Source: Perilla frutescens (taxonomy: Eukaryota; Streptophyta; Magnoliopsida; Lamiales; Lamiaceae). From it: a stretch of 64,000 bases of DNA. The position numbers and the translations under genes are program-made. This document shows positions 1 through 12,377 of this stretch, piece by piece; within the stretch, counting starts at the first letter, position 1, and the number at the start of each line of letters is the position of its first letter. Location of the stretch: the NCBI GenBank assembly GCA_026008535.1, contig BRKX01000002.1, positions 59,889,170 through 59,953,169 of the forward strand, given 5' to 3'. Under the pieces are notes generated by a model that worked only from the letters and a program-made list of their open reading frames with translations, was not told the origin of the DNA and searched no databases.

Positions 1-47
1 AGATGATATAATGCAAAATTCTTATTTATGTTGGATTAAGAGGTATT
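1..47. repeat. left copy of 47-bp direct repeat bracketing the retroelement nest
   Basis: These bases match 21977-22023 at all but two positions. The match stops at base 47, where recognisable copia gag sequence starts. The right copy lies beyond the copia 3' LTR in ordinary AT-rich flank, so this looks like flank DNA rather than element DNA. The repeat may extend left of the window. Confidence 0.7.
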
Positions 48-1140
48 GCTTACAAAGTTGCTACAATTAAAGAAACGAAGGATATCAAGAGTATGAGACT
101 TAATGAGCTGATGGGATCGTTGAGGACGTTTGAGATGAACCTGGAAGATGAAGATAGTAGCTCAAGGAAGAGAGGTATTGCTCTTAAAACTAAAGTCTCT
201 GAGGATGTACTTGAACATGTACAGAAACAAAAAAACTGTACTTGATTTAGATACAATGAATAATATGGTTTTGATCACCAAGAACTTCAGTCGAATGTTA
301 AAAAGAGTCAATAAGTCCTCTAGAAAGACCAACAACAGAAGACAACCATCTGGTAATTCTCAGCAAGACAGAAACTCTAGTAGTGAGCAGAAAGAGTTTC
401 AGCCCTCATATTTTTCAGAAGAGGAATCTAGTGCAGAGAATGTAATGGATTTGGGCACATTCAAGCTGAATGTACAAACACTCTGAAGAGAAACAAAAAA
501 AATTGCAATGCTTCTCTCAGTGAAAATGATTTTGAAGGAAGTAGTAGCGATTCAGATGAGGATACTATTGCTTTTACAACAAAGTCACAGAGTTCTATGA
601 TCTCTTCACATTTGCAGAGAATGAAGATTCTGACAATGAAGATTTCAGCCAGGAAGAATTTGTCAAAACATACAAAGAGATGTATGAAAAATGGCTGAAA
701 GTAGATGAGATCAACAAAAATTTACAATCTCATAACAAGGATCTTCTCAAAGAAAAGAAGGAGCTGATCAGAACTGATGCTGAACAGAAGATCACTATTC
801 AGCAACAAAAGAAGAAGATTGATGAATTGTCTGCAGAACTCAAATCCATCAAAAGGAATGTCAACATGCTGAATAATAGAACTAAGAATCTTGATAAAAT
901 TCTTACTACTCCAGGACATTCAAGAAAGAGTCATCCATGTCTTGGATACAGTGGTGGACAATCCAAGACAGTGTTTGTCAAAGAAAGTACAAGCCAGCCA
1001 GTGCATGTACAAGATAATGTTCAGAACATTCAGAAGAACATTATTAACAAAAAATTGACTGCTTACAGTGGCAACATAAAATGAATCATTTGTCATTACT
1101 GTGAATAAAAAGGCCACATTCGTCCACATTGTGAAAAGTA
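48..1140 (+). pseudogene. copia gag (5'-truncated, degenerate)
   Basis: The first 48-230 bases read as the C-terminal part of a UBN2/Retrotran_gag_2 capsid-type domain (AYKVATIKETKDIKS..., MRLNELMGSLRTFEMN). A frameshift follows near 210-240. A first CCHC zinc knuckle is at 432-473 (CRECNGFGHIQAEC). A lysine/glutamate-rich coiled-coil stretch is at 680-880. A second knuckle at 1091-1132 (CHYC...KGHIRPHC) contains a TAA stop. Gag would package element RNA in virus-like particles. The N-terminal half is missing and there are several stops, so this copy is dead. The 112-residue and 134-residue open stretches (148-486, 680-1084) are only fragments of it. Confidence 0.75.
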
Positions 1141-1199
1141 TGTTTATGATCTCAAAAGGATGAGAAGGAGATTTGTGGTTCAGCATTCCAGCAACAATA

Positions 1200-4100
1200 A
1201 TAAAAGACCAGCTGCATAGAAAAAGAAGAAGCCTGCACAGAAGAAGCAATGGGTTGTCAAGCAGACCAGTCTGATTACCCATATATCCTTAAGAGTTGAA
1301 GACAAGGGCAACTGGTACTTTGACAGTGGCTGTTCAAGACACATGACTGGAGATTGCCCAGATGTGCAGAACTTAAAGGCCTGCTCATCTGACTTTGTCA
1401 CCTTTGGAGATGGAAAAAGGGGAAAAATAATGAGTAAAGGTGAGGTTGTTGTCGAAAGAATGCCTAAATTGAAGAAGGTTATGCTAGTTGATGGACTCAA
1501 AGCAAATCTTATCAGGATTAGTCAACTGTGTGATGATGACATGACAATTGTCTTCACCAAAGAAAATTACAGGGTAATGAATAAGAACAATGACTTATTC
1601 ATGGAAGGAAAAAGATCAGCTGACAATTACTATCAGCTACATATTCCTGCACAATGTTCTTTAACATGTCAAAGAACATCTATAGAAGAGTCAGAGATCT
1701 GGCATTAGAAACTTGGACACATCAACTTCAGGAATCTCCAGAAGATCATTAACAATGAGGTTGTCAGAGGACTTCCTCAGATCAAGATTGACAAAGATAA
1801 AGTATGTGGTCCATGCTAGATTGGGAAGCAGTCTAGATCTCAACATAAAGAAGTTCAGGACAAAATTTTTAAAAGAGTTTTAGATCTTATTCATATGGAT
1901 CTAATGTTTGTGGAAAGCTACGGAGGAAAGAAGTATGTTCTTATCTGCATTGATGATTTCTCAAGGTTTACATGGGTAGATTTTCTCAGAGACAAGAGTG
2001 AAGCTTTCATGACATTCAAGAAATTAGCTTGTAAGATCACAGTTGAAAAGGATCAACACATTATCAGAATCAGAAGTGATCATGACAAGGAGTTTGAGAA
2101 TCAGTACTTTGATAAATTCTGCAGTGAGAATGAAATTAGTCATGAGTACACAGCTCCCAAAACTCCTCAGCAGACTGGAGTTGTTGAAAGGAAGAACATA
2201 ACTCTTTAAGAGATGGCAAGAATCATGATTGCTGCTAAAGGAGTTGCTGCTATGTTCTGGGCAGAAGCCATCAATACTGCATGCCATATCAGTAATAGAG
2301 TTCATCTCAGACCAGGTACTTTCACTGCACCATATGAGATTTGGACTGAAAAGAAACCAACAGTGAAGTACTTCCTTGTGTTTGGCACTACATGCTATAT
2401 ACTCAATGATAGAGAGTATCTCAACAAGATGAACAACAGAGGAGTTGAAGGGATGTTTGTTAGATACTCCAGAAACAGTAAATCATACAAGATTTACAAC
2501 AAGGAGACAAATGTTGTGATAGAAACAATCAATGTCAAATTTCATGATGTGAACGATGCTATCAAAACCTTTGAAGAAGATGTACACACAGATGTCTTTA
2601 AACATTCTGAAGTACATGATGATACTGATAGAGAATTTGAAGAATAGGAAGCAAAGTAAAGGAAGCCTTCAAAACAGATCATTAAGGATCATTCGACTTC
2701 AGAAGTAATTGGAGATATTCATGAAGGAAGAATGACCAGAATCAGACTAAGAAAGAGGCTGCATGAAGAAATATCTAATGTCTATTTCACATCCAAGATT
2801 GTACCCAAAAATGTCCAAGAAGCTCTCAAAGATGACTACTGGATTGAAGCTATGCAGGAAGAGCTTCTACAGTTTAAGAAGAATGATGTTTGGGATCTTG
2901 TGCAGAAACCAGAATGAGTTAATATAGTCGGGACTAAGTGGATATTCAAAAATAAGACTGATGAATCTGGGAATATCACATGGAATAAAGCCAGACTAAT
3001 TGATCAAGGATATTCACAGATTGAAGGCATTGACTTTGATGAGACATTTGCTCCAATCACAAGGATAGAATCAGTCAGACTGCTCATTGCAATGACCTGC
3101 ATGATAAAGTTCAAGTTGTATCAGATAGATGTCACGAGTGTATTCTTGAATGGATTTCTGAAGAAGGATGTGTTTGTAGCTCAGCTTAAAGGATTTAAAG
3201 ATCCTCATCATCCAGAGTATGTTTTCAAACTAAAGAATGCTCTATATGGTTTAAAGGAGGCTCCTCGAGCTTGGTATGAAAGACTGGCCACATACCTTGT
3301 TAGCAAAGGTTACAACAAAGGAGGAGAAGATAGAACACTCTTCATCAGAAATGAGAAGACACAAGTGATTGTGGTTCAAGTTTATGTAGATGACATAGTG
3401 TTTGGCTCAGTGTCTCATAAGATGGTCAAGGACTTTATTAAGGACATGGAAACTGAGTTTGAGATGAGCCTAGTTAGAGACCTAAAATACTTTCTGGGAC
3501 TTCAAATCAAGCAGTTAGAAGAAGATATATTTATTTCTCAGTCCAAGTATGCCAGAAAATTGGTCAAAAAGTTTGAACTAGAGAATTCTAAGCATAAAAG
3601 GATTCCTATCAACACTACGATCAAGATTGGGAAAGATGATGCAGGAGCTGAAGTTGATCAAACTTTATACAGAAGCATGATTAGAAGCCTTCTTTATCTC
3701 ACAGCAAGCAGACCAGATATAGCATATAATGTGGGAGTGTGTGCCAGATATCAATCTTGTCTAAAGGAAACTCACATGAAGATTGTAGAGAACATCATCA
3801 AGTACATCAGTGGAACTGTAGACTATAGATTATGGTATACTTTAGATACAAATTCAAGTCTTATTGCCTACTATGATGCTGACTGAGCAGGATCTCCAAA
3901 TGATAGAAAAAACACATCAGATGCTTGTTTTTTTTTAAGAAACAATGTTGTTTCTTGGTTCAGCAAAAAGCAGAGCAACATCTTATTATCAACTGCAAAA
4001 GCTGAATACATTGCAGTAGGAAGTAGCTCTACACAGATCATATGGATGATACAGATGATGAAGGATTATGAGGTTGCTCATGATACACCTATTATGTATT

Positions 4101-4324
4101 GTGTCAACATGAGTGCTATCAATATATCTAAGAATCCAGTACAACATTCAAGGACAAAGCAAATCGACATCAGACATCACTTCATCAGAGAGCTAGTTGA
4201 AGAAGAAGTTTTGAAAATTGAACATGTGAAGACAGAAGATCAACTAGATGATCTTTTCACCAAAGGACTGGATGTTACTCGATTTGAGAAACTTAGAGCA
4301 TTCCTGGGGGGTATGCTTGGTTAA
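1200..4324 (+). pseudogene. copia pol: protease, integrase, reverse transcriptase, RNase H (stop-interrupted)
   Basis: Protease active site DSGCSRHMTG is at 1322-1351. The GAG-pre-integrase segment with a KLGHINF motif and CGPC zinc ligands follows at 1690-1820. The integrase core (1895-2300) shows the expected acidic residues in HMDLM, IRSDHDKEF and GVVERKN. Reverse transcriptase runs from about 2730 to 3700, with the YVDD catalytic box near 3385. RNase H at 3850-4324 has a YYDAD motif, STAKAEYIA and the KQIDIRHHFIRE motif. All of this lies in one frame, continuous with the gag fragment at 680, and is broken by stops near 1217, 1706, 1819, 2207, 2645, 2657, 2915 and 3884. No frameshift is needed across this span. 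Several stops sit where the family has Trp or Gln (for example DAD-stop-AGS), so single transitions explain them. Confidence 0.88.
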
Positions 4325-4734
4325 GTAAAACCAAGATGAGGGGTATGATTGTGTCTATTTCACACTCAGCAAGAAAGAACCATTCCTTCATAAAGGGACT
4401 GAACATTTCCATAAATGTTCATCCGTATGTACATGAACAATTTCAAAATTCCTATGCACATCTTTATCAACGGCTAGTTCTGACTCGCAGTCGTCATTTC
4501 CGATTTTCTGAGAATTCTCTCCAAATTCTGAGTCTAACGGATATCTAAATATACGTATAGAACGGAGTTCTCTCTTATATATATGTTTAGCCATTTAGAG
4601 AGATCACTTATTCACTCCAGAATTCTGAAAATCTTGAGCCTTTTCTCTCAAAATTCCTGATACCTCTGTGATCATTTCTTCATTCTGCTATTGTTCCCTC
4701 TTGATCTTTCTCAGAAAATTCCTAATATTTTTCA
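4325..4734 (+). other. non-coding spacer between copia pol and env-like region
   Basis: No conserved coding sequence is seen. In Sireviruses a spliced or separately initiated transcript serves the third ORF, so a leader or promoter could lie here. Only a TATATATAT run near 4575 hints at that. Confidence 0.4.
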
Positions 4735-7110
4735 ATGGAACCTAAAAGAAAACTTATCTGTCTAAATAAGGTTGCAAAACCTAGAATGAGATATGGAAAA
4801 GTGACATATTCCAAGCCTCAGGACCAGTTCTATGAAGAAGATGAGTTTGACAGACAGGTTCGTGGAGAATCATCTTATAAAAAGCCTGTTCAGAGAACTC
4901 TTCGAGATGAATCTTCTACCAAGGACACTGAAGATTATATAGAGATATTCCATAGAGAATAAGAAGAAGAAGACTTAGAGAAAGAAAAACCAGAAGTTGC
5001 ATCTTCTGCTAAGAAATCAAAGACTCAGAGTCTTACTCTCCAAGATCTGTTGAAGGAAGCAGCGCAATCTTACAATGTAAACAAGAAAACTACCGCAAAG
5101 AAGGTAAGAACAAAGGGATCAGTAGTTAAGAAATCAAAGAAGACTGCTATCCCTTCCTCGAAGAAAATCATCACAGCACTTGTTGCCCAAGCCCTTCAAA
5201 AAGAGAAGAGATCTACTGCTGATGATAAAGTTGTGCCTGAAGATGTTCCTGCTCACTCAAAGGAACATGTTGTTGCTGAGAAGAGTATTGCAGAAACAAC
5301 AACACATGTGGGTACTACAACAAAGAAGAAGCCATCAAACTAACCTTCTACTGCAGAAGGTGATGAAGTTTCAAGGGAGGACGATATTCTCCTGAGTTTG
5401 AAGATGAAGGCCATAGCCGCTTCTATTGCCAAGGGGAAGAAAAAGGTCATCAAAAGACCTTTAGTTGCTAATCCTGCTGAAGCGGAAGAAGATGTTCGTA
5501 GTTCATCTTCAGAGTCTACTGAAAAGACTCATGTTCCACAATAGGAGAAACTACTGGCCTCAGCCCAGTATGATCTATTTACCAGATCACCTGTGAAGAA
5601 AACGACTCAAAGAAAGAAGACCTCCACTGATATGGTTCAGATCGTTTAGAGAACACCGGTGACCAGAAGCCGAGCATCTACCACTCCACCATTGACTGCT
5701 ACATTAATCAAGAAGAGAAAAGCTGTTTTAACAGCTGGGCCGTCCAAAAAGGCCAAAAAGTCTATGATGTTCACTCAGAGATGTACCCAAAGATGTACAC
5801 TCTCATTCAAGTGAACAAGATGCTAAAAATCTCAAACAAATTATACATCTGACAGGTATCTCTAAACATGCTTTATTTCGATCTAAAAAGCATGTTGAGC
5901 TGTGGGAGAAAGTGAAGCAAAGGTCTATGATCTTTGAGAAGAAGGTGGACAAAAATACACTTCTTGCTACTGGAGTGTATACATTGCTGGAGGATTCAGG
6001 ATTGCTTGGAACTATGCAGAGAGTGCACGAGTTTGTCCCGCTGGTTGTATCAGAATTCTACTACAACTTGATCAAGGAGATTGATGATCCAGAATCAGAA
6101 GACTTTCATAAAGTCTTTGTCAGGGGAGAAATGCTGAATTTCTCACCAGAACTCATCAATGAGTTTCTGGGATGCAATGTAGAAGGGGAGTTTGAAGAAA
6201 TTGATGACTGGGGGATGGTTGCTGGAGAACTGACCCAGAGCATCTACACAAAATGGTCGTCCAATCCTTAGACAATTCCTTTATCCAAGCTGACACACAA
6301 ATATGAGCTTTGTTCAAAATTCTAATTCACAACTTGATGCCTACAAAGTACAGAACTGCAGTTACACAAGCACATAGAAGATTTATGTATCACCTAGGAA
6401 CTGGCAAGAAGTTCAACTATGGTGAGTTTGTGTTTAGAAAGCTTGTAAGTAGTGCTAAGTCTATAGTGGTGAAAGGACCTCTGTGCTACTCTTCTCTGAT
6501 TTACGGTATCATAAAGTAACTGAAGAAGAATATCTCAATAAAGAATGACTGAGTCATTCCACCCAAGAAGCTTTTAGTTATCAAAGTTGCTCTAGAAATT
6601 GGTGATCATCACATAAGACTTCAGTTGAAGAGGTTCATTGCCTCGCAGTAAGAAGGTAATGCAGCTGCTGAAGAATCTTCATCAAAGGATCTTGTACTGA
6701 AGTTTCTAGAACGAAGCTTAGAGTTTCATGCTCGATTGATCTCTGAGCATACTTCTGAAAAGATGAAGATTCAGGCTCTGATAGCTGAACTTTCACCAGG
6801 AGATGAATTTGCCTCCCCAACAGCAGATGTCCCTGAACATGTTCATAACTTGAACAAGCTTGCAAGTACTATTGTAGCTGCTACTCAGAAGGGGTCTTCA
6901 TTGGCTCCAAAGCAAGGTGAAGCACAAGCTGATCAATCTGTAGAAAAGGAAAATGAAGTTGAAGCTGAAGAGGAAGAATCTGCAGAAGAGGAACAAGAGG
7001 CTGATGAAGAAGAGCAAGAGGCTGAAGAGGGTGATGAGACAGACTATGATGATGCTGAAGAAGGGTTTGTTGAAGAAGAAGGAGAGCAAGCATCTGACAA
7101 ATCCGAGTAG
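4735..7110 (+). pseudogene. env-like third ORF region of the Sirevirus (putative plant transposon protein domain)
   Basis: A basic, lysine/serine-rich N-terminal part (4735-5720) contains stops near 4960, 5341, 5542 and 5647. A frameshift follows between about 5760 and 5910. A more conserved domain (5870-6520) includes HEFVPLVVSEFYYNL, FHKVFVRG, LINEFLGC and, after a second frameshift near 6280-6310, KILIHNLMPT and a GTGKKFNYGEFVF motif. I recall this pattern from the 'putative plant transposon protein' domain found after pol in plant retroelements. The C-terminus (6934-7110) is very rich in Glu and Asp. No signal peptide or transmembrane helix is evident in the surviving frames, so a membrane role is not supported here; the name env-like reflects position only. 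Confidence 0.6.
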
Positions 7111-7149
7111 TTTCTTTTACTCATTTGTCTTTTTCGGTGGCAAATAGAG

Positions 7150-7154
7150 GGAGT
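7150..7154. repeat. target site duplication GGAGT (left)
   Basis: GGAGT directly precedes the LTR start TGACGC and is repeated directly after the other LTR at 19619-19623. Confidence 0.92.
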
Positions 7155-8789
7155 TGACGCACGGTCATTTTGCGGTCAGAATAATTCTCAAAAGATAGTT
7201 ATCCTTATGCCCACAACAAGACGTAGCTAGCTAATGTGAGTAAGGGTCGATCCCACGAGGAGCTGCGAATTCTATCTTCCCGTGTCACTTTTCCAAAAGG
7301 TTTTGAGGTTTATTGTGGTCTCCGTACGTGTATGTAAACACTGTAAGCTAAAATAACAAAGTAAAACGAAAGATAAGAAAATATTAATAGTAAGGGTATT
7401 TCAGATTAGAACTCAAATTTCGAACTTAACAAACACTTGACCGATCATGGGCATGTTGATTACTTATGCAAATCTAATTACCTGGTTATAGACAACGGAT
7501 CTCTCACACTTACCCAATCTATCCTTTCAGTTTATCCTAGAGGTGATCTCTCATCCCCTAAACCCTAACTTGTTACCCAACCCCGATCTCTCATATGATT
7601 GTAAGCAACAAAGCAGCATTATGATCCAGACAGACCCAAATTTACCTAGACAAAGATCTCTCTTATGCCCACGGTACTGGTGATGTATCCCATCCCTTTA
7701 TGACCAACACACAACTACGATTCATTGACCATTTATAGAGGTAGTGAACACAATTCTAATTAATGAGTGATCAACCACAATTAACAAGTGTAGCCCACTG
7801 TATAATGAAATAAAGAAAATGATTACACGACAGAACTAAATTCACACAGTTTATGCCCATAAGCTTGACGGTTTTTACGTGTTCATTAAGTTCTTATCTT
7901 TATTCAATCTGGAATAACGGGTCTAGCCGCTCATGCTAGATTTAGAACAATAAAAATAATAATGAAAAGAATTAAAACCTAACATAATATAAACGAAAAA
8001 CTTATTTATATTAATTGTAAAAAGAATCCAACTCCAACACCGGATTGAAGAACATAAAAACTGGAAATCCTAACTGCCTGCGGGCATAAGGCCCGAGACA
8101 AAATACAAAAAGCAAAAAATAAGTTGTTTGTACGTAAAAGCAATAAAAGAGCGTAAAGAGGTAAAAAATGGTGTTTGTTTTCTGCTATGAAATCTACTTC
8201 TATAGGAGTATGAAGAACACAAGGTAAATTCCCCCACAGGTCGGGGGGATCTTTCGCCCAGTCCACAGCCGCTGTGCCCAAGACTTTCCATATCTGGCAG
8301 ATTCTTCCCTTATTTAGAAGATTCTGAGTCTTAGATTCTGTACTCGCCGTGCCCTAGTATTGCCGATATAGTAACTTTCCTTGTAGAGCCTATCCTCCTT
8401 CTGGAAAATCTCACTTCCTTCCGCGACTCTTCTTTCCTTAGGCGGCTAGGGTGCACTGCTCCTGCTTTAGCTGATTTTGATTACTCTTGTGCCCTCATCT
8501 CATCTCCTTCACTTCAATCACTCTGGGGTTGTTGTGGGCACGATCACAAACTTCTCCTTCAGCTTCTGCTGGAATGGTGGGTGATTTCTGCCAGGCTCGA
8601 GATAGAGCTTTCTGCTGAGAAGTTGTTGCCCATCTTGGTATCATTGGCATCATTGTGCCCTCCAAAAGTGATTCTCCTGCCTCCTGCCTACCCTTGTGCC
8701 CATTCTGGCTCTTTCCGGCTTAAAAAAACACAAAAATAAAGGACAAAAGAATGAGAAAAGACACAAAAAGACAGAAATTAAACTTGTCA
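7155..8789 (-). repeat. Athila 3' LTR
   Basis: This 1635-bp LTR is homologous along its whole length to 17978-19618. Its ends are TGACGC... and ...CTTGTCA on the + strand, which reads TGACAAG...GCGTCA in the element's orientation. Open frames inside it (such as 8006-8281 minus) have no recognisable protein match and are not conserved as frames in the partner LTR. Confidence 0.93.
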
Positions 8790-8803
8790 CACCCACCCAC
8801 TTT
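8790..8803 (-). other. Athila polypurine tract
   Basis: On the minus strand the 14 bases read AAAGTGGGTGGGTG and abut the first base of the 3' LTR (TGACAAG). This is the position and composition expected of the plus-strand primer for reverse transcription. Confidence 0.7.
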
Positions 8804-9900
8804 AGTCATACTTGCCCTCAAGTATGCGGGTACAACATGCCCAAAAAGAAAAAAACAGAAAATAAAAGGAGGAAAAGACAGACTTACGACAAAAACAAGA
8901 TAAGCAAACATGTAAAACATATCCCTTGCGGGCACAGAGGCCTAGGTATCTGATCACACTCAACAACATATAAATAGTAAAAACATACATAATGCCCACT
9001 ACTAATCAAAATGACTAAGTGAGTGATTCTCTCATGTTTTCCTCACTCAAGTGTTTTGGCTTGGTGTTTACGCTCAAGGAAAAACATAATTGAAACGAAG
9101 GTCACTATAGGCTTGCAAGTGCTATTGTTCCTCCACTACTATTGGAATTATGGGAACACCTATGCTAAGGACTTTGAAGATTGTAATGGGGCTACGAGTT
9201 GAAGGTAGGAAATATTTGGATCTGGCTCAGAATTTAGTTGAATTTTCCCTTTGGGAGATTTTTTTGACTCTTACTGGCCTTTGCCACTGTGCCCATTTTA
9301 TAAAGCACATTTCCCAGATTTTTATATCTTGTGGGCATTTTGTACTTTATTTCCTTGGGGTTTCTTTCCTTTTTTTCCTTTTTATTTCGACCCATTTTCT
9401 TTTCTTTTTCTTGGCATTTTATGCCTTGTAACACACCAGGTTTATCCTTCCCTCATGCCCATGGTCTTTTTGAGGTTTTCAAGAAAGAACATGACCAAGA
9501 CTTATTTATTTTTGGCTCAAATAGGGCTACAAGGGATAATATCAAGGTGGTTTTTATTTGACTTTGTGGGCTCATAAAGAAATTTGCCTAAGCATTTCAG
9601 TAGTATACCCAGAATTCCTTGTGACCTCGGAATAGAGCTAAAGCAAGTTCTAGTTCACCTAAATTCAATAATGCAAAAATCACACAATAAAGAATAATCA
9701 CATGCATCGTGAATTCAGGCTCAATTCCTCACAAGGTACTTAGTTCATTCATCGTATAAGCAGTAGCATGAGCATGCTGAAATGAAAATACAGTAAAATA
9801 TGTTGCCTTATGGTCACAAGACCCTAGTCTCCATGCTTACAAGTTTAAATATTTACACATGTTTGACACATAAAAAAAATGCAAAGAAGGCAGAGTAACC

Positions 9901-9935
9901 CCCACCCACACACTTTGCCTTCGGCAAGGTGGGTG
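9901..9935. repeat. hairpin repeat copy 1 (Athila 3' UTR)
   Basis: CCCACACACTTTGCC is followed by a short loop and GGCAAGGTGGG, forming a stem. The same element recurs at 9991-10021 and 10117-10150. Confidence 0.65.
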
Positions 9936-9990
9936 CGAGAAGGTTATCCTACGGACCGCAAACTGAATGAAACATTAAATGGCCACCCCT

Positions 9991-10021
9991 ACCCACACAC
10001 TTTGCCTTAGGCAAAGTGGGT
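9991..10021. repeat. hairpin repeat copy 2 (Athila 3' UTR)
   Basis: ACCCACACACTTTGCC, a three-base loop (TTA) and GGCAAAGTGGGT make the cleanest stem of the three copies. Confidence 0.68.
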
Positions 10022-10116
10022 CAGTACTGGGGTCATTTAACTAAAACAAAAATAAAAAAACATACAAACATAAAACAAAAAAAAACAGAAACACAAAAAC
10101 AACGACTTCCTAATGC

Positions 10117-10150
10117 CCACACCCACACACTTTGCACTGAGTAAAGTGTG
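10117..10150. repeat. hairpin repeat copy 3 (Athila 3' UTR)
   Basis: CACCCACACACTTTGC is followed by ACTGAGTAAAGTGTG. The right arm is weaker than in the other two copies. Confidence 0.5.
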
Positions 10151-10385
10151 AGAATGGGGTGACATCTAGACACAAAAAAAACAAGAAACCTAATCTATAG
10201 GAAAGAGTACCAGTTTAGGCATCAGAGGGGGTTGGATAATTGAATCCGACGTGCTTGAAATAGGCGAATATGTCGGTTTCCAATCGGTCCAGTCTGGCTA
10301 GGATGGTGGTGGCTGCTGGCTCTTACTACTGTGCCCTTGGGGGCCTCTTGCTGGGACCCGTATTTAGAGAAAAACTAAGGCTACT

Positions 10386-11840
10386 CTAAGTCTCAAGCTT
10401 CGGTATGCCGAACACGAGTTTCCTCTCCTCATCGTCAAAGACATCCATCATACGTTTCAAGCAGTTTAAATCAAACAACTCAACATGCTTGCAATACAAA
10501 TTAGTTGATAAGAGATCAAATAAGCGCAGTTTTTCAGCAAGATGGGTTATCAGTTGGGCACAAGAGATGCGGTTCTTAGAATGGGCCACAGTGTCCTTGA
10601 AGTGGGCGATGGCCACAACTCCAAAATTTATCCTCTTTTTGTGCACCATGCACCAGAGGACAAACTACTCATGATTGGTGATGTAGTTGGAGCTATCTTT
10701 CCGGCCAAAGAAGTTGTAGGTGAGCACACGGTGACAAAAGTGAAGGGCATTGCTTTTCAGCATGTGTCCCTTGCTAGTTCCAGACTTGAATTTGGAACCG
10801 TCACCTAAATCAGTCCACTTCTCATTCACATTCTCATCTGTGGGCACCACAACAACAACAGATCAATAATCATCATCATTCAAATCTAAAAACGACACAA
10901 TGCCCAAACCCATGTTCAATTCATCAACAGAAAGATTAAAATTTTTACCAAAAATTTTAAACTTAAAAACCTTAGTAGAAGTTTCACTCTTCCCCATACT
11001 TTTCACAGACAGATCGTGGGAAAATTCATAGACCAACTTAGGAAAAATCAAACAGTTCCATTCAATGAAAAATGACCAGCCAATGTTAGAGAAGAGTTCC
11101 CTTACCTCTCGCTCAATGCCCAAGACGGTGAGCGAGACGAAATGGATGGTCTTGCTGTGGCCGATTTCCCTTGTGGGCAAGATGCCCTCTCCTTTCGGCA
11201 TGACTTTTTCAGAAGTTGGGCTAACCACAATTTTGCCCTTCTTTGCAGACGGTTTGGCAAGGGCCTTTCCCTTTCCCTTGGCAGACACAGAGGGCTCATC
11301 CGTTGTACCCTCAGTGGGTTCCTTCAGAGACAGAGACTGGTCATCCAGACTCTTGTAAGCTCGCGACTCCCCACTGCTTTCAGCTTTTTCTTTCTTGGCT
11401 TCCTCATCAGCTTTCTCGTCCTCCGACAGCGTCGGCGACAGCTGTTTCTTCCTCTTCAGGGTCTGGGACTGAGCTTTCACGACGATGACCTTCACCTTTT
11501 TCAGCTTTTTAGTTGCAAAGGGCTCAGGGGTGTGCTCCGGCATTGGCTCGGGGGTCACATCTTGCTGTATGCTAGCTTTCTCTTGGTCGTCGATCTCGTC
11601 GGCGGTCTCCTCCATAATTATCAGAGAAGGCTCATCATCCTTCTCAGATTATCGTGTGGAAACAGGTGAAGATGGTGGCTTGACAGTGGAGAGAGGTTAG
11701 ATGTTTATGGTGGCGGTGCTCGATGGCTTTGTTGGTGCAACGGTGTCGGTGGTAGTATCCCTGGAGTTTTTCGACGAAGTAGAAGGGGTGAATTCCACCT
11801 TCTTCTTTGTGGACTTGGCAGCGCAAGTTTTTGGGGCCAT
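10386..11840 (-). pseudogene. Athila env-like ORF (ATHILA ORF-1 family)
   Basis: On the minus strand a start at 11840 opens with MAPKT, followed by Lys/Ser/Thr-rich sequence, two early stops (near 11700 and 11650), then 250 open codons from 11615 to 10863. After a stop at 10863 the same kind of sequence continues (HRVLTYNFFGRKDSSNY, LWCMVHKKRINFG, FDDEERKLVFG) to 10386. The pattern of a low-complexity N-terminus followed by an R-x-D-S/W-C-M region resembles the ATHILA ORF-1 domain (Pfam PF03078, from memory). In intact Athila elements this third ORF may be envelope-like. Here no hydrophobic signal or membrane segment survives, and stops break the frame. Confidence 0.65.
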
Positions 11841-12377
11841 GGTGATCTTGGGTATGGTGGTTGAGAGAGGGAGTTTTTAGAGAGAGAGAAGAGAGGCTGT
11901 AATTTTTTGAAAATTTGAGTGAAAAAATTATGAGTGAATTTTGGTAAGGAAGGGGTGGGGGTTTAATACTTGGTTTCACCCTAGCCACTCAATTTGGGTT
12001 GATGTGACAGGCCCGTCAGATGACTTTTGGGCTTCTAGGGTTTCCTTGTACGGAATCTTGTGCTGTGCCTATGGGGACAGAGAGATCCTGAATTTCCCGG
12101 AATTGCCTTTGCTGGTGCCCTCCATATTGAAAGCATCCATATTGGCTAGATTCTTTCCTTCCATGAAAACTTCACCTAAATTTGTTCCCTCAAATACTCC
12201 AAAAAAACAAATACAGCCGTAAAATCCAACTCCTAGTCTAACATGGCAAAAAAAATCACCAAAAAAGGAAAAAAATAAAATATGAAAAACATAGAAAATG
12301 AAATAAAAACAAATAAACCTGGGTTGCCTCCCAGTCAGCGCCCCAATTATTGTCGTGGGCATGACGCTTGCCTTTCA
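11841..12377 (-). other. Athila spacer between integrase and env-like ORF
   Basis: This non-coding stretch includes, near 12325-12345, the minus-strand motif GGGAGGCAACCCAGG. I recall it as common just after integrase in Athila elements, where it may serve the downstream ORF's transcript. The 97-codon frame at 12069-12362 spans it but has no protein-like conservation that I recognise. Confidence 0.5.

Larger units (their letters stand above)
8804..10385 (-). other. Athila 3' untranslated region with repeated hairpins
   Basis: The roughly 1.6 kb between the env-like ORF and the polypurine tract holds no convincing coding sequence. Short open frames at 8696-8953 and 9150-9577 are A- or T-rich and match nothing I know. 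The region carries three copies of a CCCACACACTTTGC hairpin (9901-10150). Confidence 0.6.

Noticed and set aside
6881..7093. Leu-rich and Phe-rich frames opposite the copia env-like tail
   Set aside because: They are antisense shadows of the Glu/Asp-rich region.
8006..8291. Open frames inside the Athila 3' LTR
   Set aside because: The corresponding frames in the other LTR differ and no family is recognised; LTRs are non-coding.
9901..10150. CRISPR-like array
   Set aside because: Only three imperfect hairpins with unequal spacing in a eukaryotic retroelement; no spacers or associated genes.
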